From the NCBI RefSeq assembly GCF_030825805.1, contig NZ_JAPJPF010000054.1, positions 1-10,804 of the forward strand: a stretch of 10,804 nt of DNA, given 5' to 3'. A program made the position numbers and the translations under genes. The first letter of the stretch is position 1. Each line of letters begins with the position of its first letter. The DNA is from Streptococcus sp. GTDB taxonomy: Bacteria > Bacillota > Bacilli > Lactobacillales > Streptococcaceae. Positions 7,254 to 10,804 of this stretch are shown here, one piece after another. Below the pieces are notes generated by a model that saw nothing but the letters and a program-made list of their open reading frames with translations, did not search any database and was not told the origin of the DNA.

Positions 7254-8594
7254 CTATTGCCAATTCAGATTCACATGTTCCTTCACTTCCTGGTAGGCTG
7301 TATCAACACGCGCCTTTGTTTCATCATCCAATTGATCCCGGTACTTGCCGCCTTCAATCCAGTCCTCCAAGATATAGGTCTGGAAATGATAGAGTTCATA
7401 ACCTTCAGGAGAATAACTGTCCTTTGGCGTCCGGTTGACCCAAGTAGGATGAGCTGTGGCCGTTTTGATCCGTGTCTTGCGCCCTACCTTCTCAATGGTG
7501 ATATCCATCAGGACACCCCGTTCGGTCCATTGCGCATTGTCTATCCCTTCCATGGTTTCCATCCGCTGATTGGAAAGGAAATTCCCCATAGAATAAACAA
7601 TCAATTTCTGTTGCCCATCCTTATCCACAATCTCAGCAGGCTGGACAACATGAGGATGACCACCCAAGACGATATCCGCCCCCCAAGAAATCATCTTATG
7701 GTATAGCTCCTTTTGTTCCTCTGATGGCTCTAACTCATATTCATTTCCCATCTGAGGCATGACAATGGTCATGTCCGCTTCCATCTCCGCTTTTTGGATT
7801 TCTTGACGCATCCGCTCCTCATTGAGGTCCGATAGACGGTTGTCATAGTCCTCTTGTTCTAGATTATATTCCATCCCATTAAACCCGTAGGAATAGGCCA
7901 AAATCGCAATCTTGATCCCATTTACCTCCTTGATCAGGATAGGGGCTTGATCCCGCGTCTCATGTGGGTAGACACCAACCGTTTGGATCCCCGCGTCTTC
8001 AAAAGCCTTGGCAGTCGAAAACAGCCCTTCCAAGCCAGAATCGAGGATATGGTTATGTCCCAGATCCATCACCTGATAGCCTGCCTCCTTAATCGAAGCA
8101 ACTACCTCCCCAGGGGCATTGAAAATCGGATAGCCCGAAAGCCCATAATCCGGATTAATGGTCCCTTCAAAATCCCCCAAGACCAGATTCCCTTGCTTTA
8201 ACCATTCCTGAGCATAGTGATAATTCTCAGAAAAATCATAGCTTCCATCTTCCTTGGCGGCGCTCATATAAATCAAGTCATGATAGAGTTGATCTCCATT
8301 TGCCATGATCCGAGCCGTATGCGGTAACTGATCTGGATGAATTTCTTCTTGCTTTTCAACGACTTCCGGCATTTCTAGCGCTGTAATGGGAAAACCATTC
8401 CATTTTTGAACCCACAAGACCAGATTTGCTGCCGCAAATACTGTAATCAGCAAACCATAGACAAACTGTTCGTTGGTCAGGCGAAAAGCGGTCACCTTTC
8501 CCAAGCCAATATCAAGCCAGTCGTTGAGCATCCTGAGGATATCTTTCCCAAGCTCGCTCCATCTCTTTAAGAGATCCTTCCAATTCTTCATCAT
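7254..8594 (-). CDS. CapA-family (PGA_cap) metallophosphatase-like protein, membrane-anchored
   Basis: A 446-residue protein with an amphipathic cytoplasmic N terminus (1-42), one membrane helix (about 43-62) and an outer domain of the PGA_cap/CapA family, which has a calcineurin-like metallophosphatase fold. Motifs: ANGDQ (98-102), LVLGDFEGTI (137-146), DLGHNHILDSG (177-187), GGHPHVVQP (311-319) and YSMGNFLSNQ (334-343). The segment where family members commonly have HWGxEY reads PQMGNEYE here, so one His is replaced by Gln. Relatives take part in poly-gamma-glutamate or capsule production, but no pgsBC-like genes lie nearby, so that role should not be assumed. The start codon (ATGATG) has AGGAAGAG upstream at suitable spacing; either ATG is possible. 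It is the first gene of a two-gene operon with the membrane MutS-like ATPase. Confidence 0.9.
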   Translation of the reverse strand: MMKNWKDLLKRWSELGKDILRMLNDWLDIGLGKVTAFRLTNEQFVYGLLITVFAAANLVLWVQKWNGFPITALEMPEVVEKQEEIHPDQLPHTARIMANGDQLYHDLIYMSAAKEDGSYDFSENYHYAQEWLKQGNLVLGDFEGTINPDYGLSGYPIFNAPGEVVASIKEAGYQVMDLGHNHILDSGLEGLFSTAKAFEDAGIQTVGVYPHETRDQAPILIKEVNGIKIAILAYSYGFNGMEYNLEQEDYDNRLSDLNEERMRQEIQKAEMEADMTIVMPQMGNEYELEPSEEQKELYHKMISWGADIVLGGHPHVVQPAEIVDKDGQQKLIVYSMGNFLSNQRMETMEGIDNAQWTERGVLMDITIEKVGRKTRIKTATAHPTWVNRTPKDSYSPEGYELYHFQTYILEDWIEGGKYRDQLDDETKARVDTAYQEVKEHVNLNWQ

Positions 8595-8749
8595 CTTCTC
8601 TTCCTATTTCTCTTGCACTTCTCAAAGGCCTCTCCCTAGCATCTTGATGGTACCTTTTACATTCTCACACTTCTCTAATCATCTCAGGTTTATACAATGA
8701 GCCACTAAAACCACATCAAACCTAGTATTCATTGAAATGCTTTCCCTTC

Positions 8750-8758
8750 ATTGTATCA
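8750..8758 (-). promoter_or_regulatory. Candidate extended -10 promoter for the CapA/MutS-like operon
   Basis: Minus-strand TGATACAAT (TGn plus TACAAT, five of six to consensus), with no clear -35 box. It would give a leader of about 150 bases. A second candidate, TATAAA at 8689-8694 with TTGATG 19 bases upstream, would give about 90 bases. I see no other gene in 8595-8774. Confidence 0.35.
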
Positions 8759-8774
8759 CAAATTTTAAGAAGAG

Positions 8775-8830
8775 AAAAAAGAGAGCAGGACAGAAGCGCC
8801 ATTGTTTAGAACTGCTTCTTTGTTCTGCTC
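8775..8830 (-). terminator. Terminator of the msrAB unit
   Basis: GAGCAG (8783-8788) pairs with CTGCTC (8825-8830) and, after an internal loop, AGAAGC (8792-8797) pairs with GCTTCT (8814-8819). On the minus strand the stem is followed by TC and then six T's (8780-8775). It lies 37 bases past the stop codon of the small membrane protein gene. Confidence 0.75.
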
Positions 8831-8866
8831 CTACACAGTTGATTGATCCATGTATATGATCGATCA

Positions 8867-9070
8867 TCACTTCTTATCGTTTGATTTGGACAAGCTAATC
8901 GCAACCATGACAAGACTTAGGAAAAAGGCCGAAATCAACCCTTTTGTCGTCCGATTCATAAAAGGTTGATGGAATACAAAATGATTATAGGCAGTAAATC
9001 CTAATCCAATCAGAGTTACCATAGCCGAAAGTGAAAAAATTGTTAACCACAAATTTCTATTTTTCATCAT
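8867..9070 (-). CDS. Small two-helix membrane protein of unknown function
   Basis: A 67-residue protein with two predicted membrane helices (about 7-28, and 44-60 rich in Leu, Ile, Ser and Val), a short loop (NHFVFHQPFMNRTTK) and a charged tail SKSNDKK. I do not recognise the family. The gene starts with two consecutive ATGs; GGAG lies three bases before the first and six before the second, so the second (start at 9067) is somewhat better spaced and would shorten the protein by one residue. It begins 34 bases after the msrAB stop codon with no terminator between, and a terminator follows it, so it is probably the second gene of the msrAB transcript. A link to oxidative stress at the membrane is suggested only by this position. 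Confidence 0.75.
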   Translation of the reverse strand: MMKNRNLWLTIFSLSAMVTLIGLGFTAYNHFVFHQPFMNRTTKGLISAFFLSLVMVAISLSKSNDKK

Positions 9071-9104
9071 AAACTCCGTTTTTCGATCTACTAGAAAGGC
9101 CCTC

Positions 9105-10040
9105 TTATTTCAAAGCCTTTAACAAATAACCATAACCTTCTTGCTCCATTTCCTCTTTTGGAATAAAGCGCAGAGAGGCTGAATTGATACAATAGCGTAG
9201 GCCACCTTGGTCTTTTGGTCCATCGGTGAAGACATGTCCTAGATGGGCATTGCCTGAGCGGGAACGAACTTCGATCCGCTCCATTCCGTGGCTATGATCC
9301 TGATAATAGTGGACGACATCTTTGGCAATGGGACGGGAGAAACTTGGCCATCCACAGCCAGACGCAAACTTATCCTTGGCAAAGAAGAGAGGCTCCCCAG
9401 TCGTAATATCCACATAGATGCCCTCTTCAAAGGTCTGATCATAGACATTGTGGAACGGGCGTTCCGTCGCACTCTCCTGAGTGACTTGGTACTGCTCTGC
9501 TGTCAGTTTCGCCTTTAAGGTTTCTTGATCCGGCTTCTGGTAGGCTGCTGGATCAATCAAGGGCTGCTCAGCATCCGTCACATCGATATGGCAATACCCC
9601 CCAGGATTCTTCTTGAGATAGTCTTGGTGGTAGTCCTCAGCCAAGATATAGTGACGCAAGGGCTCTAGCTCCACCGCGATCTTGTGCCCCAGTTGCTCTT
9701 CTTGCTCCGCAAACAGGTGGGCGATCACCTGACGATCCGCCTCGTCTAGGTAATAGACACCTGTCCGATATTGGCGGCCTCGATCATTTCCCTGCTTGTT
9801 AACGGACAAGAGATCGATCACCCGGAAATAGTAGAGCAGAATTGCGCGTAAAGTAATCTTGTCTGGATCGTAGATAACTTGTACAGTCTCTGCATGATCC
9901 GTTTCTTTGATCAGTTGATAATTGGTCGTTTCTACCTGGCCATTGGCATAGCCCACCGTCGTCTTTTCTACACCGAGGATCCGAGAAAAATACTCCTCTA
10001 AGCCCCAAAAACAGCCACCTGCTAGATAAATCTCTGCCAT
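9105..10040 (-). CDS. msrAB: Fused peptide methionine sulfoxide reductase MsrA-MsrB
   Basis: A 311-residue bifunctional enzyme reducing both S- and R-methionine sulfoxide in oxidised proteins. The MsrA domain (about 1-160) has AGGCFWGLE with catalytic Cys10, VGYANG and a recycling Cys150 in PGGYCHIDV. After a linker (about 161-190), the MsrB domain (about 191-300) has SGCGWPSF with the resolving Cys229, [10 protein letters not shown] and RYCINSASL with catalytic Cys284. There is no signal peptide or membrane anchor, so this is the cytosolic type rather than the exported streptococcal form. The open frame extends to 10085, but that start lies only a few bases past the predicted transcription start. 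The ATG at 10040, with GAGG seven bases upstream and the MsrA fold beginning at once, is preferred. It probably shares a transcript with the small membrane protein downstream. Confidence 0.95.
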   Translation of the reverse strand: MAEIYLAGGCFWGLEEYFSRILGVEKTTVGYANGQVETTNYQLIKETDHAETVQVIYDPDKITLRAILLYYFRVIDLLSVNKQGNDRGRQYRTGVYYLDEADRQVIAHLFAEQEEQLGHKIAVELEPLRHYILAEDYHQDYLKKNPGGYCHIDVTDAEQPLIDPAAYQKPDQETLKAKLTAEQYQVTQESATERPFHNVYDQTFEEGIYVDITTGEPLFFAKDKFASGCGWPSFSRPIAKDVVHYYQDHSHGMERIEVRSRSGNAHLGHVFTDGPKDQGGLRYCINSASLRFIPKEEMEQEGYGYLLKALK

Positions 10041-10096
10041 CTTTTTTCCTCGCTTCCTGCATTCCCTAAGAGGAACGCTTAACATCTATTAGCTCC

Positions 10097-10125
10097 ATCA
10101 TAATCCAAGAGCCTCAGATTTTCAA
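10097..10125 (-). promoter_or_regulatory. Promoter of msrAB
   Basis: On the minus strand, -35 TTGAAA (10125-10120), a 17-base spacer and -10 TATGAT (10102-10097): a good housekeeping sigma-factor promoter with optimal spacing. It predicts a transcript starting near 10090 with a leader of about 50 bases before the ATG at 10040. Confidence 0.7.
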
Positions 10126-10136
10126 GGATTCTGCAT

Positions 10137-10170
10137 CAAAAATCCCTTCTACTATACTAGTAAAAGGGAT
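10137..10170 (-). terminator. Rho-independent terminator after the small ORF and the 118-residue gene
   Basis: ATCCCTT (10142-10148) pairs with AAGGGAT (10164-10170), and inside it ACTA pairs with TAGT around a TAC loop. On the minus strand the stem is followed by a T run (10142-10138). It lies 15 bases past the stop codon of the 28-codon ORF and just upstream of the msrAB promoter. Confidence 0.82.
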
Positions 10171-10184
10171 AAAGGCACTCCCAC

Positions 10185-10271
10185 TTATTTTTCAAATAAG
10201 AAAAAGAGCGAATAACCAAGATTTCGTAGAGACACTAAAAACTGATGGAAAAAATCATGCATGAGAGACAT
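10185..10271 (-). CDS. Small ORF encoding a 28-residue aromatic, hydrophobic peptide
   Basis: A 28-codon reading frame (ATG at 10271, TAA at 10187-10185) too short for usual gene callers. The peptide begins MSLMHDFFHQF, has LVSLRNLGYS in the middle and ends LFFLFEK, with seven Phe and six Leu; it could form an amphipathic or membrane-active helix. It has no classical secretion signal. AAAGGAGGTG (10278-10287) lies eight bases before the ATG and is complementary to ten consecutive bases of the 16S rRNA 3' end, the strongest ribosome binding site in the window. A small perfect hairpin (10184-10200) overlaps the stop codon and a terminator follows at once. It starts 50 bases after the stop codon of the 118-residue gene on the same strand and may be cotranscribed, since no good promoter of its own is seen. 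I do not recognise the peptide. Confidence 0.55.
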   Translation of the reverse strand: MSLMHDFFHQFLVSLRNLGYSLFFLFEK

Positions 10272-10277
10272 GTCCCA

Positions 10278-10287
10278 CACCTCCTTT
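10278..10287 (-). promoter_or_regulatory. Extended perfect Shine-Dalgarno site of the 28-codon ORF
   Basis: Minus-strand AAAGGAGGTG pairs with the full CACCUCCUUU of the 16S rRNA tail, with eight bases between GGAGG and the ATG at 10271. It lies outside every longer gene on its strand and serves no other start codon, which is the main argument that the small ORF is translated. Confidence 0.7.
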
Positions 10288-10321
10288 GAATATCTGTGGA
10301 TAAACACAAAGCTAGCATCAA

Positions 10322-10678
10322 CTACAAAACCACCGTCGGTCCGTAGACCTGTAACTGAGGCTTCACAACCTCGTAATGCCAGTGATCATAAGCTCGCCAA
10401 GATTGAAAGGTTTCTTCATTTAAACGCAACCCGCTCAGACCAATCAATAAACTAGCTGTCTGATAAAACTTCTCCAACTCGATCAACAGGTGATTGTCTA
10501 TCCTTTGAGCCTTCAATAAAACTTTCAACATCTGATCTAGATTTTCTTTAAATCGAAAGGCATCATGACTGGCTTTGCATTCCCTAGAAAAGGCTGTTTG
10601 GAGAGTTTCGATCTTCGTCCTCGCCTCTTGAATCACATCCCTTTCTCCCATCGAAATCACCTTCCTTTTCACCTCCAT
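10322..10678 (-). CDS. Hypothetical helical protein, 118 residues
   Basis: I do not recognise this protein. It is predicted largely alpha-helical and soluble: a charged N terminus, helices around ARTKIETLQTAFSRE and NLDQMLKVLLKAQR, a more hydrophobic helix ELEKFYQTASLLIGLSGL, and an aromatic tail (WRAYDHWHYEVV) ending PQLQVYGPTVVL. No catalytic motif, signal peptide or membrane segment is evident. The start is uncertain. The ATG at 10678 has only AAAGG upstream. GGAGGTG and AAGGAAGG fall between it and the next ATG at 10651, so a start at 10651 (109 residues), or a GTG between, is at least as likely; the first nine residues are lysine-rich and carry no recognisable fold. A -10-like TACAAT (10682-10677) overlapping the first ATG also favours the shorter form. 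Downstream on the same strand lie the 28-codon ORF and a terminator. Confidence 0.7.
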   Translation of the reverse strand: MEVKRKVISMGERDVIQEARTKIETLQTAFSRECKASHDAFRFKENLDQMLKVLLKAQRIDNHLLIELEKFYQTASLLIGLSGLRLNEETFQSWRAYDHWHYEVVKPQLQVYGPTVVL

Positions 10679-10737
10679 TGTACACCTTTTTCTCTCTATA
10701 AAAATGGAAAATCTCTAAAACTAGGAACAGAATGAGT

Positions 10738-10804
10738 CTGGGACAAAAGTCCTAGCCTTTCAATTATTTTTGGATTGTCGAGCAAGACGCAGTGGTTGAG
10801 TGGG
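10738..10804. repeat. Candidate dispersed intergenic repeat, cut by the window edge
   Basis: The stretch begins with a hairpin, CTGGGAC-AAAA-GTCCTAG (10738-10755, one G-U pair), and continues with a non-coding run including GTCGAGCAAGACGCAGTGG. It resembles a repeat I recall from intergenic regions of oral streptococci, but I cannot confirm this without a search. No reading frame with a ribosome binding site is visible in 10680-10804. Confidence 0.4.

Noticed and set aside
8728-8745. A cre-like sequence (TTGAAATGCTTTCCC) near the promoter of the CapA/MutS-like operon.
   Set aside because: The essential central CG is replaced by GC, and the right half is imperfect.
9239-10062. Other-frame ORFs of 76-87 codons over msrAB, and similar ones over spxB and the CapA-like gene.
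   Set aside because: They lack ribosome binding sites and lie wholly within well-supported genes on the same or opposite strand.
10295-10303. A perfect DnaA box (TTATCCACA on the minus strand) upstream of the small ORF, with another at 7621-7629.
   Set aside because: The second copy is inside the CapA-family coding region and there is no cluster, AT-rich unwinding region or dnaA gene, so an origin is not supported. Single boxes are likely chance.

Overview
The window looks like a chromosomal segment of an oral Streptococcus of the mitis/sanguinis type. The evidence is a 591-residue pyruvate oxidase (SpxB), a fused MsrA-MsrB methionine sulfoxide reductase in streptococcal order, a BOX-type intergenic repeat (boxA plus boxC), strong AGGAGG-type ribosome binding sites and compact Rho-independent terminators. 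I cannot fix the species from this alone. All genes except one AraC-type regulator lie on the minus strand, so they are best read from right to left.

Layout from left to right. Positions 1-205 hold no gene I can support, only the terminator of the next gene. 206-553 encodes a small VOC/glyoxalase-fold protein. 554-707 is a dense spacer holding a terminator hairpin and a 105-bp BOX element that abuts the spxB stop codon. 708-2483 is spxB, with its promoter and a strong cre site upstream. 2819-4337 is a two-gene unit, a Cof-type HAD phosphatase followed by an SGNH/GDSL hydrolase, ending in a clear terminator. Divergent from it, 4586-5461 encodes an AraC-family regulator with a cupin domain, preceded by a structured leader. 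A bidirectional terminator at 5479-5523 separates this regulator from a convergent operon: a membrane-anchored CapA-family protein (7254-8594) followed 17 bases later by a membrane-anchored MutS-like ATPase (5554-7236). Next comes a redox-repair unit, msrAB (9105-10040) followed by a 67-residue two-helix membrane protein (8867-9070). At the right lie an unannotated 28-codon ORF with an unusually perfect ribosome binding site (10185-10271) and an unrecognised 118-residue helical protein (10322-10678). The window ends in what looks like a dispersed intergenic repeat.

How the parts may work together. SpxB makes acetyl phosphate and hydrogen peroxide, and MsrAB repairs methionine oxidised by such peroxide; both suit a peroxide-producing oral streptococcus, although they are separate transcription units here. 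The regulator/HAD/SGNH group looks like a small carbohydrate-responsive locus, by inference only. I see no phage, CRISPR, transposase, tRNA or rRNA. The less ordinary items are the small ORF at 10185-10271, the membrane MutS-like/CapA pair, and the twin terminators and BOX element around the VOC gene.
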